NCBI RefSeq assembly: GCF_900115265.1
Contig: NZ_FOVU01000009.1
Coordinates: forward strand, 175,397 to 239,396
Reading direction: 5' to 3'
Source: Bradyrhizobium sp. Ghvi
GTDB taxonomy: Bacteria > Pseudomonadota > Alphaproteobacteria > Rhizobiales > Xanthobacteraceae
Length of the DNA stretch: 64,000 bases
The stretch's first letter is position 1; each line of letters begins with the position of its first letter. The translations under genes were made by a program, and so were the position numbers. The notes beneath the pieces are model-generated. The model made no database searches and was not told the origin of the DNA. It saw nothing but the letters and a program-made list of their open reading frames with translations. Positions 52,393 through 61,561 of this stretch are shown one piece after another.

Positions 52393-53449
52393 TTGCCTGT
52401 GTCCTGGTCAGCACGTCCCTTGCGATCTCGACGACGTCCCGTGCCGCAATATCCCGCATGCAGCGGTGGTCATTCATCCTGCAGATCGTGCTCTGGCAGG
52501 GCTGGCAGGCGAGCACGCTCTTGTTCTGGACGACGGTCGCGGCGAGGCCGTTGAGGGGCGCCCAGAGATAGGGGCTGGTCGGGCCGAAGATGCCCATGGT
52601 GGGTGTGCCGAGCGCCGCTGCGATGTGCATCAGGCCCGAGTCGTTGGAGATGGCGACGCCAGCGGCGGCCATGGCCAGCACGCCGTTGCGTAAGTCGTTG
52701 CCGGTGAGATCGCGGACATCAGGGCCGCCGGCAGCGACGATCTCCTGGGCCAGGCCCTTTTCGGCGGGGCCGCCGACCACCCAGACCTCCAGGCCGCGCT
52801 CGACCAGCAGGCGGGCGGCTTCGGGATAGTACGTCCAACGCTTGGAAACGCCGACCGAACCAGGGGCGAGCGCGACGGCGGGGCGGGCGCTGAGCCCATT
52901 GGCCTGGCGCCAGCGGGCGACCTCCTCAGTCGGCACCCGCAATTGCGGCACCGGCCATTCCGGCGGCAGTGGCGCGCCGTCGGGCTGGGCGAGGGCAGCG
53001 TTTTTGTCAATGAAGCGGGGCAGCTTCCTTTCGCCCCAGCGCCAGTGGTTCAGTAGGCCAAACCGGAACTCGCCGACGAAGCCGACCCTTTCAGGGATAC
53101 CAGCCAGCGCCGGCGCGATGGCCGCCTTCCAGGTCCGGGGCAGCACCAGGGCCGTACCGTAGTTCCGTTCGCGCAGCAGCTTCGCCAGGGCGAGCTGGCT
53201 GCCTACGGCGAGACGGCCGCGGGGCAGGTCCCAGACGATGCCCTTCCGCACGCCGGGCATATAATCGACCAGGGGAGCGCAGAGAGACGTGGTCAGGAGA
53301 TCGACCGGCCGATTCGGCCAGCGTTCCTTCAGGACCCGGACAACGGTGTGATTCCGGACGAAATCGCCGATCCACATGTAGGGAATGATCAGGATCGGGC
53401 GGGTATCGCTCCGGTCTGCATCTCCACTAAATTGCGAATCAATATTCAT
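52385..53449 (-). CDS. waaF: ADP-heptose:LPS heptosyltransferase
   Basis: GT9-family protein of 354 residues that adds heptose to the inner core. Typical stretches are ILIIPYMWIGDFVRNHTVVRVL (19-40), the acceptor-side motif, and ALAPGSVGVSKRWTYYPEAARLL, with the ADP-heptose motif ISNDSGLMHIAAALGTPTMGIFGPTSPYLW. It carries the CQPCQSTICRMNDHRCMRDI end characteristic of WaaF. It is coupled to gmhB by an 8-nt overlap and divergent from hldD. Confidence 0.94.
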   Translation of the reverse strand: MNIDSQFSGDADRSDTRPILIIPYMWIGDFVRNHTVVRVLKERWPNRPVDLLTTSLCAPLVDYMPGVRKGIVWDLPRGRLAVGSQLALAKLLRERNYGTALVLPRTWKAAIAPALAGIPERVGFVGEFRFGLLNHWRWGERKLPRFIDKNAALAQPDGAPLPPEWPVPQLRVPTEEVARWRQANGLSARPAVALAPGSVGVSKRWTYYPEAARLLVERGLEVWVVGGPAEKGLAQEIVAAGGPDVRDLTGNDLRNGVLAMAAAGVAISNDSGLMHIAAALGTPTMGIFGPTSPYLWAPLNGLAATVVQNKSVLACQPCQSTICRMNDHRCMRDIAARDVVEIARDVLTRTQANV

Positions 53450-53611
53450 TCGTTAATAGGGCCGAAGACGTGCTGATGTTGGCTGTTCGGTTAGCCGCTC
53501 CGGGCCTGCAGGTAAAGCGGATGGAGCGCCCATCCCAAAACCGCTTACACTTTGGCGGATCATGCGCTACGGCAGGACCGGGCCGCAAAATATCAGGCAG
53601 GGAATTTCGGA

Positions 53612-54592
53612 ATGTTGCTGGTGACCGGCGGAGCCGGTTTTATCGGGTCGAACGTCGTGGCCGCGTTGAACGATGCCGGTCGCAGCGACGTCGTGGTCTG
53701 TGATCTCCTCGGCAGCGACGGCAAGTGGCGGAATCTCGCCAAGCGCCAGCTCGTGGATATCGTCCCGCCCGCCGAGCTGCTCGATTGGCTGAAGGGCCGC
53801 AAGCTGGACGCCGTGATCCATCTCGGGGCGATTTCCGCGACCACAGCGACCGACGGTGACCTCGTGTTCGAGAGCAATTTTCGCATGTCGATGCGACTGC
53901 TCGACTGGTGCACGGCGGGCGCGGTGCCGTTCATTTACGCCTCCTCCGCGGCGACTTACGGCGACGGCGAGACGGGTTTTGACGACGACGCCGCGGTTCC
54001 CGCATTGAAGAAGCTTCGGCCGATGAATCTCTATGGCTGGAGCAAGCACATGTTCGATCTCGCCGTCGCCGGGCGCCTCGCGAGCGGCGATCCGCTGCCG
54101 CCGCAACACGTGGGCCTGAAATTCTTCAACGTGTTCGGGCCCAACGAGTACCACAAGGGCACGATGATGAGCGTGCTGGCGCGCCGCTTCGATGACGTCA
54201 AGGCCGGCCGCGTGGTGCAGCTGTTCAAGTCGCACCGCGAGGGCATCGCCGACGGCGATCAGCGCCGCGACTTCATCTATGTCGAGGACGTCGTGCGCGT
54301 CGTCATGTGGCTGCTGGCGACGCCCGCGGTGTCGGGACTGTTCAATGTCGGCACCGGGACGGCGCGCAGCTTCAAGGACCTGATGCTCGCCGCCTACGCC
54401 GCACTCGGCACCAGGCCCAACATCGAATATGTCGACATGCCCGAGCAGATCCGCGGCGCCTACCAATATTTCACCCAGAGCAAGGTCGATCGTCTTCACC
54501 GCGCTGGCTACAACGGCGGCTTCACGGCGCTCGAGGACGCGGTGAAGGCCTATGTCGGGGATTACCTCGACCGGCCCGACCGCTTCCGCTGA
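53612..54592 (+). CDS. hldD: ADP-L-glycero-D-manno-heptose 6-epimerase
   Basis: Short-chain dehydrogenase of 326 residues from the ATG at 53612. NADP loop TGGAGFIGSN (5-14), active-site Tyr/Lys in YGWSKHMFD, and the HldD signature FFNVFGPNEYHKG with YFTQSKVDRL near the end. It makes the L,D-heptose form used in LPS core. It leads the plus-strand run with hldE and the O-antigen ligase-like gene. Confidence 0.96.
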   Translation: MLLVTGGAGFIGSNVVAALNDAGRSDVVVCDLLGSDGKWRNLAKRQLVDIVPPAELLDWLKGRKLDAVIHLGAISATTATDGDLVFESNFRMSMRLLDWCTAGAVPFIYASSAATYGDGETGFDDDAAVPALKKLRPMNLYGWSKHMFDLAVAGRLASGDPLPPQHVGLKFFNVFGPNEYHKGTMMSVLARRFDDVKAGRVVQLFKSHREGIADGDQRRDFIYVEDVVRVVMWLLATPAVSGLFNVGTGTARSFKDLMLAAYAALGTRPNIEYVDMPEQIRGAYQYFTQSKVDRLHRAGYNGGFTALEDAVKAYVGDYLDRPDRFR

Positions 54593-54604
54593 GGCCTTTT
54601 GATC

Positions 54605-56089
54605 ATGCCGACGCCCATTCTCGATTTCGACGCCCTTGCGCAAACGATCTCCGGCCGCACGGTGCTATGCATCGGCGACATCATGCTGGACGAGTTCGTC
54701 TATGGCGAGGTGTCGCGGATTTCGCCGGAGGCTCCGACCCCCGTCATCGCGGCCCAGCGCAGCGAGATCCATATCGGCGGTGCCGGCAATGTCGCGCGCA
54801 ATATTGCCTCGCTTGGCGCGTGCTGTGTCTTCGTCGGTCTCGTCGGCGAGGACGATGCGGGCGCACGGCTCAAGGCCGCGCTGGCGGACTATGCCGGCAT
54901 CGAGAGCGCGCTGGTGCGCGATCCGTCACGTCCCACCACGCGAAAGGTTCGCTTCGTCTCCGAGCATTTTTCCACGCATATGCTGCGCGCGGATTGGGAG
55001 CAGGCGTCGGCGGCCTCCGATGAGGTCGAGACGAAGCTGATCGAGGCGATTCTGCCGCAGATTCCGCGCGCCGATATCGTGCTGCTGTCCGATTACGCCA
55101 AAGGCGTGCTGACCGCGCGCGTGATCCGCCACACCATCGATGCCGCGCGACAGGCGGGGAAGCCTGTGATCGTCGATCCCAAGAGTCTGAATTGGGCGAT
55201 CTATCGCGGCGCCACGCTGCTCACGCCCAACCGCAAGGAATTCGCGGAAGCCACCCGCAGCCGCGCCGACACCCCGCAAGGCATCGCCGAGGCCAGCGAG
55301 GACGTGATGCGGCTCGCCGATTGTGAGGCGATCCTGGTCACACAGGGCGAGCACGGCATGACGCTGGTGCCACGCAAGGGCGAGGCCGTTCATGTGCCTG
55401 CTTTCCCGGTAAAGGTGCGCGACGTCTCCGGCGCCGGTGACACCGTCGCGGCGGCGCTCGCGGTCTCGCTCGCCGCCGGCGCGGATTGGGATACGGCCCT
55501 GCGCATGGCGAGTGCAGCGGCCGCCGTTGCCGTCGGCAAGCAGGGCACCGCCAGCGTGAGCGCGGCCGAGCTGCGACGCAAGATCCTGCCACATGCCACG
55601 CTCGCGGCCGAGGAGAAGGTCGTGACCGCGCCCGGCGCGCTGGCGGCCCAGCTCGCCGAATGGAGGCGGGAGGGATTGCGCGTCGGCTTTACCAATGGCT
55701 GCTTCGACATCCTGCATCCCGGCCACGTCAAGGTGCTGACCGCGGCGCGCGCCGCCTGCGATCGCCTGATCGTCGGACTCAACAGCGATGCCTCGGTGCG
55801 CCGATTGAAGGGCGCGGATCGTCCGGTCCAGGACGAGCGCGCGCGCTCCGAAGTGCTGGCCGCGCTCGAAGCCGTCGATCTCGTCGTCATCTTCGAGGAG
55901 GACACGCCGATCGAGCTGATCACGCAGATCACGCCGAGCGTGCTGGTGAAAGGCGGCGACTACACGCGCGAGCAGGTGGTCGGCCACGAGGTGGTCGAAG
56001 CTGCCGGTGGGGTGGTCGTGCTGGTCGACATTTTGCAAGGTTTCAGCACGACGGCGCTGGTCCATCGCGCGCGGGGAGGGGGCAAGTGA
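54605..56089 (+). CDS. hldE: Bifunctional heptose kinase/adenylyltransferase
   Basis: Protein of 494 residues with two domains. Residues 1 to about 330 form a ribokinase-like kinase: CIGDIMLDEFVYGEVSRISPEAP near the start, IHIGGAGNVARN, and the catalytic GAGDTVAA. The C-terminal nucleotidyltransferase domain (about 355-490) has GFTNGCFDILHPGHV with the HPGH motif and a late VVIFEEDTP. It phosphorylates heptose 7-phosphate at O-1, and after GmhB action adds AMP. The stop overlaps the next start by 4 nt. Confidence 0.96.
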   Translation: MPTPILDFDALAQTISGRTVLCIGDIMLDEFVYGEVSRISPEAPTPVIAAQRSEIHIGGAGNVARNIASLGACCVFVGLVGEDDAGARLKAALADYAGIESALVRDPSRPTTRKVRFVSEHFSTHMLRADWEQASAASDEVETKLIEAILPQIPRADIVLLSDYAKGVLTARVIRHTIDAARQAGKPVIVDPKSLNWAIYRGATLLTPNRKEFAEATRSRADTPQGIAEASEDVMRLADCEAILVTQGEHGMTLVPRKGEAVHVPAFPVKVRDVSGAGDTVAAALAVSLAAGADWDTALRMASAAAAVAVGKQGTASVSAAELRRKILPHATLAAEEKVVTAPGALAAQLAEWRREGLRVGFTNGCFDILHPGHVKVLTAARAACDRLIVGLNSDASVRRLKGADRPVQDERARSEVLAALEAVDLVVIFEEDTPIELITQITPSVLVKGGDYTREQVVGHEVVEAAGGVVVLVDILQGFSTTALVHRARGGGK

Positions 56090-57384
56090 CGGACCAGGTG
56101 ACGGCGCTGGAGCGACAAACGACCACCCACGTGCTGTGGCGGCGTTTCCGCAGCCCTGCGGCGTGGAGCGAGACGGCGGACCTGTTCGCGATCCTCACCG
56201 TGGTCTCGCTGCCTTGGTCGACTTCGCTCACGGCGATCTTCAACGCCGCGTTCCTGGTCTGCATGGTGCCGTTTCTCGACGTCAGGGCCTTCCTGCAATC
56301 GCTGATGCGTCCGATCTGCGCGGCACCGATCGCACTGTTCCTGCTCGCGCTGGTGGGAACGCTGTGGTCGGATGCAGCGTGGGCCGTGCGCCTCTATGCG
56401 CTCAGTCCGACCGTCAAGCTGCTCGTGCTGCCCATGCTGCTCTACCATTTCGAGCGCTCCACGCGCGGGCACTGGATCTTCATCGCCTTCCTGGTGTCCT
56501 GCGCGTTGCTGTCGATCATGTCGTGGCTGGTGGCGTTCTATCCGCAACTGTCGCTGAAACCCTACGACCCCCTCGAACGCGGCATCTTCGTCAAGAACTA
56601 CATCGACCAGAGCCAGGAATTCACGTTGTGTGCGGTCGCGCTCGCCTATCCCGTGATGATGCTGCTACGCGAGAAGCGCTACTGGCTTGCCGGGCTGCTG
56701 GCCGCACTGGCGCTGAGCTTCCTGGTCAACATGGCCTTTGTGGTGGTGTCGCGCACCGCGCTGGTGACCGTCCCGATCATGCTGGGCGTGTTCGCGCTGC
56801 TTCATTTGAGGTGGCGCAGCATCGCGATCATCTCCGCCGCACTGATCGCCTGCGCCGCAATCGCCTGGCAGGCCTCACCGCAACTGCGCAATACGGCCGA
56901 CACCTTTTCGCGGGACTACCGGCTCTACATGCAAGAGAACAGGCCGACATCCATGGGCGAACGCCTCGAATATTGGCGGCATGCTGTTCGGTTTTTCGCG
57001 GACGCTCCATTCGTGGGCCACGGCACGGGCTCCACGCAAGGGCTGTTCGAGAGAGCCGCGCAAGACCCCTCATGGGTTCCGGGCGTCAGGGTCTTTCCGA
57101 ACCCGCATAACCAGACGCTACATGTCGCGATCCAGTGGGGCCTCGCCGGCATCGTGGTTCTCTACGCGATCTGGATCCTTCATTTTCAGCTGTTTCGCGG
57201 CGACGGATTTGCCAGGTGGATCGGCCTGCTCGTCGTGGTGCAGAACATTTTCACCTCGCTGTTCAATTCCCATCTGTTCGATTTCCACGAGGGCTGGATG
57301 TACGTCATCGGCGTCGGCGTCGCCGGCGGCATGGTGATCCGGATGCAACGGGAGACGGCGAAGGTGGGGGAAGTCGGTTCCTGA
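56086..57384 (+). CDS. O-antigen ligase-like membrane protein
   Basis: Membrane protein of 432 residues from a GTG overlapping the hldE stop. It has about 11 hydrophobic helices and a long periplasmic loop (about 280-330) with RLEYWRHAVRFFADAPFVGHGTGS and NPHNQTLHVAIQWG, the Wzy_C/WaaL pattern (conserved Arg and the H-N-x-x-L motif). WaaL joins undecaprenyl-linked O-antigen to lipid A-core at the periplasmic face. A Wzy polymerase looks similar, so the choice rests on the adjacent core genes. Confidence 0.83.
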   Translation: MTDQVTALERQTTTHVLWRRFRSPAAWSETADLFAILTVVSLPWSTSLTAIFNAAFLVCMVPFLDVRAFLQSLMRPICAAPIALFLLALVGTLWSDAAWAVRLYALSPTVKLLVLPMLLYHFERSTRGHWIFIAFLVSCALLSIMSWLVAFYPQLSLKPYDPLERGIFVKNYIDQSQEFTLCAVALAYPVMMLLREKRYWLAGLLAALALSFLVNMAFVVVSRTALVTVPIMLGVFALLHLRWRSIAIISAALIACAAIAWQASPQLRNTADTFSRDYRLYMQENRPTSMGERLEYWRHAVRFFADAPFVGHGTGSTQGLFERAAQDPSWVPGVRVFPNPHNQTLHVAIQWGLAGIVVLYAIWILHFQLFRGDGFARWIGLLVVVQNIFTSLFNSHLFDFHEGWMYVIGVGVAGGMVIRMQRETAKVGEVGS

Positions 57385-57468
57385 GCGGTCGCGCGGCTGG
57401 CAACTCCGGTCGATATGGGCTATCAGCGCGGTCAGGTTGTACCCATTGGGATATTCATCGGTCGGCGG

Positions 57469-59382
57469 ATGACGCGTCTTTCGCATCTCACCTTGCGCAA
57501 TTTCATGATCGCGCTCCACGACTTGCTGGCGACGACAGCGGCGCTGTTCGCAGCCTTCTATCTGCGATTCGAGGGCGGCGAGGGCTTCTATGATCGCCTG
57601 CCGCTCTTGTACCAGATCCTGCCCTACTTCCTCGCCTTCAGCGTGGTAGTGTTCTTCGTCTTCAACCTGACCACGACGAAATGGCGCTTCATCTCGCTGC
57701 CGGATGCGATGAACATCATCCGCGTCGCGAGCGTGCTGACGGTGGCGCTGCTTGCGCTCGACTACATCTTCGTCGCCCCCAACGTCCGCGGCGCCTTTTT
57801 CCTCGGCAAGGTGACGATCGTCCTCTACTGGTTCCTCGAGATATTCGCTCTCAGCGCCTTGCGCATGGCCTATCGCTACTTCCGCTATACGCGGGTGCGG
57901 CGCCATGCCCGCAACGAGGATGCCGCCCCGACGCTGCTGATCGGCCGTGCCGCGGATGCCGAGGTCTTGTTGCGCGGCATCGAGAGCGGCGCGATCAAGC
58001 GGATCTGGCCAGTCGGCGTGCTGTCGCCGTCGAGCTCCGACCGCGGCCAGCTGATCCGCAACCTGCCGGTGCTGGGCGACCTCGACGACATCGAAGACGT
58101 CGTCGCCGACTTCACCAAGCGGGGCAAGGCGATCACGCGTGTCGTGATGACGCCCTCCGCATTCGAGCCGGAGGCTCACCCGGAATCGATCTTGATGCGG
58201 GCGCGCAAGTTAGGTGTCATCGTCAACCGCATGCCCTCGCTCGAGAGCGGCGACACGCCGCGATTGACCGCGGTTGCGGTCGAGGATCTGCTGCTGCGGC
58301 CGAGCGAAAAGATCGACTATGCGCGGCTGGAGGCCCTCATCCGGGGCAAGGCGGTGATCGTCACCGGCGGCGGCGGTTCGATCGGATCCGAGATCTGCGA
58401 GCGTGTCGTCGCTTTCGGCGCCGCGCGGCTCCTGATCCTGGAGAATTCCGAGCCGGCACTCTACGCCGTCACCGAGGCGCTCGCCGCGCACGGCACGGGG
58501 GCTGCGATCGAGGGGCGGATCGCCGACATTCGCGACCGCGAACGCGTGACGCGGCTGATGGCCGAGTTCAAGCCTGACATCGTGTTCCACGCAGCCGCGC
58601 TCAAGCACGTGCCGATCCTCGAGCGCGACTGGAGCGAGGGCGTCAAGACCAATATCTTCGGCTCGATCAACGTGGCCGACGCCGCGCTCGCCGCCGGCGC
58701 CGAAGCCATGGTGATGATCTCGACCGACAAGGCGATCGAGCCGGTGTCGATGCTGGGCCTGACCAAACGTTTCGCCGAGATGTACTGCCAGGCGCTCGAC
58801 CATGATCTCGCGACGGGCAGCAGCGGGGCCAAGCCGCCGATGCGGCTGATCTCGGTCCGGTTCGGCAATGTGCTGGCCTCGAACGGCTCGGTGGTTCCGA
58901 AGTTCAAGGCGCAGATCGAAGCAGGCGGCCCTGTCACGGTGACCCATCCCGACATGGTCCGCTACTTCATGACCATCCGCGAGGCCTGCGACCTCGTGAT
59001 CACCGCGGCGACGCACGCGCTCGGAACGCAGCGTCCCGACGTCTCGGTCTACGTGCTCAACATGGGCCAGCCGGTGAAGATCGTCGATCTCGCCGAGCGC
59101 ATGATCCGTCTCTCCGGCCTGCAGCCCGGCTACGACATCGAGATCGTGTTCACGGGGATGCGGCCGGGCGAGCGCCTGCATGAGATCTTGTTCGCCTCCG
59201 AAGAGCCGACTCGCGAAATCGGCGTTGCCGGCATCATGGCCGCGCAGCCGAACGAGCCGCCGATGCAGACCCTGCGCAAATGGATCGCCGCGCTCGACCA
59301 GGCGATCGCGCGCGACGATCGGGCGACCATCAGGACCATCCTGAAGGATGCGGTCCCCGAATTCGGGTCGACCGCGGCCTGA
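57469..59382 (+). CDS. FlaA1/WbpM-type UDP-GlcNAc 4,6-dehydratase (WreV-like)
   Basis: Protein of about 637 residues. I prefer the ATG at 57469, whose product starts like relatives (MTRLSHLTLRNFMIALHDLL); an ATG at 57415 would add 18. It has four N-terminal membrane helices and a CoA-binding-like domain (about 120-270) with LLIGRAADAE. The catalytic Rossmann domain has VTGGGGSIGSE and ISTDKAIEPVSMLGLTKR, where Met replaces the usual catalytic Tyr as in WbpM/FlaA1. It makes UDP-4-keto-6-deoxy-GlcNAc, the precursor of QuiNAc and FucNAc. Confidence 0.9.
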   Translation: MTRLSHLTLRNFMIALHDLLATTAALFAAFYLRFEGGEGFYDRLPLLYQILPYFLAFSVVVFFVFNLTTTKWRFISLPDAMNIIRVASVLTVALLALDYIFVAPNVRGAFFLGKVTIVLYWFLEIFALSALRMAYRYFRYTRVRRHARNEDAAPTLLIGRAADAEVLLRGIESGAIKRIWPVGVLSPSSSDRGQLIRNLPVLGDLDDIEDVVADFTKRGKAITRVVMTPSAFEPEAHPESILMRARKLGVIVNRMPSLESGDTPRLTAVAVEDLLLRPSEKIDYARLEALIRGKAVIVTGGGGSIGSEICERVVAFGAARLLILENSEPALYAVTEALAAHGTGAAIEGRIADIRDRERVTRLMAEFKPDIVFHAAALKHVPILERDWSEGVKTNIFGSINVADAALAAGAEAMVMISTDKAIEPVSMLGLTKRFAEMYCQALDHDLATGSSGAKPPMRLISVRFGNVLASNGSVVPKFKAQIEAGGPVTVTHPDMVRYFMTIREACDLVITAATHALGTQRPDVSVYVLNMGQPVKIVDLAERMIRLSGLQPGYDIEIVFTGMRPGERLHEILFASEEPTREIGVAGIMAAQPNEPPMQTLRKWIAALDQAIARDDRATIRTILKDAVPEFGSTAA

Positions 59383-59384
59383 CC

Positions 59385-60617
59385 ATGCAGCCGCCACATG
59401 AGATCGCCCGCAAGATCGTCGTCGCGAGCCAGCATTATCCGCCCGATCCGAGCACGACCGCGGCGATCATGGCCGAGATCGCCTGCCGCCTCGCCTCCGA
59501 GCACGAGGTCGTGGTGCTGTCGGGCTCGCCAGGTGCGCTGCCGGCCTCGCAGACGGGTGTGGGCAAGCCGCGCGTAATCGCCGTCAAGAACCGGATGGCG
59601 GGAAAGGCGGCGCTGGTCCGGCGCGGTCTCTCCGAGCTGCTGTTCGTGCTGCGCATCTTTCTCGCGCTGTTGCGGCGCTTGCGGCGCGATGACGTCGTGC
59701 TCACCGTCACGGCACCGTTCATGCTGCCTTACGCGGTCGCGGCCGCGGCCTGGCTCAAGGGCGCGCGCTCGGCGCTGGTGATGCACGACCTGTTTCCGGA
59801 CGTGCTGGTGATGGCGGGCCTGTTGAAGCCGCGCTCGATCATGGCGGGCGCGATGCGCGCCGCCAACAGCCTGATGTTCAGCGCGCTCAATGCCGTGATC
59901 ACCATCGGCCGTGACGCCGAGCGGCCGTTGCTCAGCTATTCCGGCATGACGCGGAACAAGATCCGCTTCATTCCGAACTGGGCCACGCTGGTGCCGGCAG
60001 TGCGGCCGGTCGCCTTGGACAATCCGTTCCGCAAGCGGCTTACAGGGCGCTTCATCGTCGGGCTGTCGGGCAATCTCGGTTTCACCCATGATCCCGAGAT
60101 CGTGTTCGAGGCGGCGCGCCTGCTCAAGGACGAGCCGGACATTCGCTTCCTGCTCTCCGGCTGGGGCATCGGCTTCGAGCGGCTGAAGCAGTTGCAGGCG
60201 GATGCGAATCTCCCGAATGTTTCCTTCGCGGCGCGGGTCGAGGATGCCGAGCTCGAGGCGTTCCTCGCCGCGGCCGACCTCTGGATCATCCCGTATCGCA
60301 AGGACGTCGCCGGGGTGTCGGTGCCGAGCCGGTTCTACAATCTGCTGGCGGTCGGCCGTCCGGTCGTGCTGGTCTCCGAGCCCGAGGCCGAGGCCGCCTT
60401 GACGGTGGTGGAGAACGGTCTCGGCTGGGTGGTGACGCCGGGCCGCGCCGATCAGCTCGCCTCGACGATCCGTGCGGCATCGAGGTGCGGCGATGGTGCT
60501 TTTGCCGAGCGTGCGGTGAAGACGGCATCGAGGTTCGACCGCGGCATTGCGATGAACGCCTATGCCGCCCTGATCGATGAGTTGTTGCGCAACCCGAACC
60601 TGAGGGAGGAGCGATGA
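59385..60617 (+). CDS. WcaI-like GT4 glycosyltransferase
   Basis: Protein of 410 residues from the ATG at 59385, 2 nt after the dehydratase stop. It starts KIVVASQHYPPDPSTTAAI, and its donor-site region GLSGNLGFTHDPEIVFEAARLL and GVSVPSRFYNLLAVGRPVVL closely match the protein at 4116-5327, so the two are paralogues. It probably adds a sugar early in O-antigen assembly on the cytoplasmic side. The sugar is unknown. Its stop overlaps the next start by 4 nt. Confidence 0.87.
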   Translation: MQPPHEIARKIVVASQHYPPDPSTTAAIMAEIACRLASEHEVVVLSGSPGALPASQTGVGKPRVIAVKNRMAGKAALVRRGLSELLFVLRIFLALLRRLRRDDVVLTVTAPFMLPYAVAAAAWLKGARSALVMHDLFPDVLVMAGLLKPRSIMAGAMRAANSLMFSALNAVITIGRDAERPLLSYSGMTRNKIRFIPNWATLVPAVRPVALDNPFRKRLTGRFIVGLSGNLGFTHDPEIVFEAARLLKDEPDIRFLLSGWGIGFERLKQLQADANLPNVSFAARVEDAELEAFLAAADLWIIPYRKDVAGVSVPSRFYNLLAVGRPVVLVSEPEAEAALTVVENGLGWVVTPGRADQLASTIRAASRCGDGAFAERAVKTASRFDRGIAMNAYAALIDELLRNPNLREER

Positions 60618-61561
60618 GCGGGAGCAAGCGGGTCGTGCTGGTCACGGGTGCGAGCGGCTTCGTCGGCTGCCACGTCGTGCCTGCTCTGGTGCGCAAAGGC
60701 TGGTCGGTTCGTCGCGCGGTTCGCAGCCCCGAGGGCCGCGACGACGAGATCGTTATCAAGTCGCTCGGTCCCAATACCGATTGGACGGCTGCGCTCGACG
60801 GGGTCGAGGCCGTCGTCCATCTTGCCGCGCGCGTGCATCACAAGCATGAGGAGCACGCGGTCCAGCTCTACCGCAACGTCAATATCACCGGCACGCTGCA
60901 TCTGGCGCGCTCCGCGGCGGCCGCCGGCGTGCGTCAATTCAACTTCGTCAGCACGGTTCTCGTGCATGGGCGCAGCAATGATGGCCGCGCCCCGTTCAGC
61001 GAGGATGACGTCCTCACGCCGCGCGGCCTCTACGGCATGTCCAAGGCGGCGGCGGAGGCGGGCCTGCGGACGCTCGCGCGCCACAGCGACATGAAGATCT
61101 CCGTGGTCCGGCCGCCGCTGGTCTATGGCGCGGGCGCCAAGGGCAATTTTGCGCTGCTGACGCGCGCGGTGAATTTGGGATTGCCGCTGCCCTTTGCCGC
61201 AATCCGCAACCATCGCGCCTTTGTCGCCGTGCAAAACCTCTCGTCCTTCATCCTGCACCGGCTTGCCCATCCGGACCCCGCGAGCAATTTCGAGGTCTTC
61301 CTGGTGGCCGACAGGGAGCAGGTCTCGACGCCCGAATTCATCGAGCGCCTGGCGAAGGCGTCCGGCAAGAGCCCGCGGATGTTCGGCGTATCGCCGAGGT
61401 TGCTGGGCTCGCTGCTCGGCCTGCTTGGCCGGCAGGAAACGCATGACAGTCTGATCGGCTCGCTCGAGCTCGACATCTCCAAGGCGATCGCAACGGGCTG
61501 GCAGCCGGAGGTGTCGCTCGACGAGGGGCTGCGGCTGGCGTTGGCAGCTCAGGACGCCTGA
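60614..61561 (+). CDS. NAD-dependent sugar reductase/epimerase (WbpV/WreQ-like)
   Basis: Short-chain dehydrogenase of 315 residues. NAD(P) loop VTGASGFVGCH (10-20), VVHLAARVHHKHEEH, the Ser in FVSTVLVHG, and Tyr/Lys in YGMSKAAAE. The RVHH-x-x-E pattern and the end of the protein resemble WbpV/WreQ-type 4-reductases, which turn UDP-4-keto-6-deoxy-GlcNAc into UDP-QuiNAc or UDP-FucNAc. The dehydratase that makes that substrate lies upstream in the same operon. A UDP-hexose 4-epimerase role cannot be ruled out. Confidence 0.83.
   Translation: MSGSKRVVLVTGASGFVGCHVVPALVRKGWSVRRAVRSPEGRDDEIVIKSLGPNTDWTAALDGVEAVVHLAARVHHKHEEHAVQLYRNVNITGTLHLARSAAAAGVRQFNFVSTVLVHGRSNDGRAPFSEDDVLTPRGLYGMSKAAAEAGLRTLARHSDMKISVVRPPLVYGAGAKGNFALLTRAVNLGLPLPFAAIRNHRAFVAVQNLSSFILHRLAHPDPASNFEVFLVADREQVSTPEFIERLAKASGKSPRMFGVSPRLLGSLLGLLGRQETHDSLIGSLELDISKAIATGWQPEVSLDEGLRLALAAQDA

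Noticed and set aside
55486..56085. Long in-frame N-terminal extension of the O-antigen ligase-like gene
   Set aside because: It lies inside hldE in another frame. The GTG at 56086, overlapping the hldE stop, gives a protein of normal family length.
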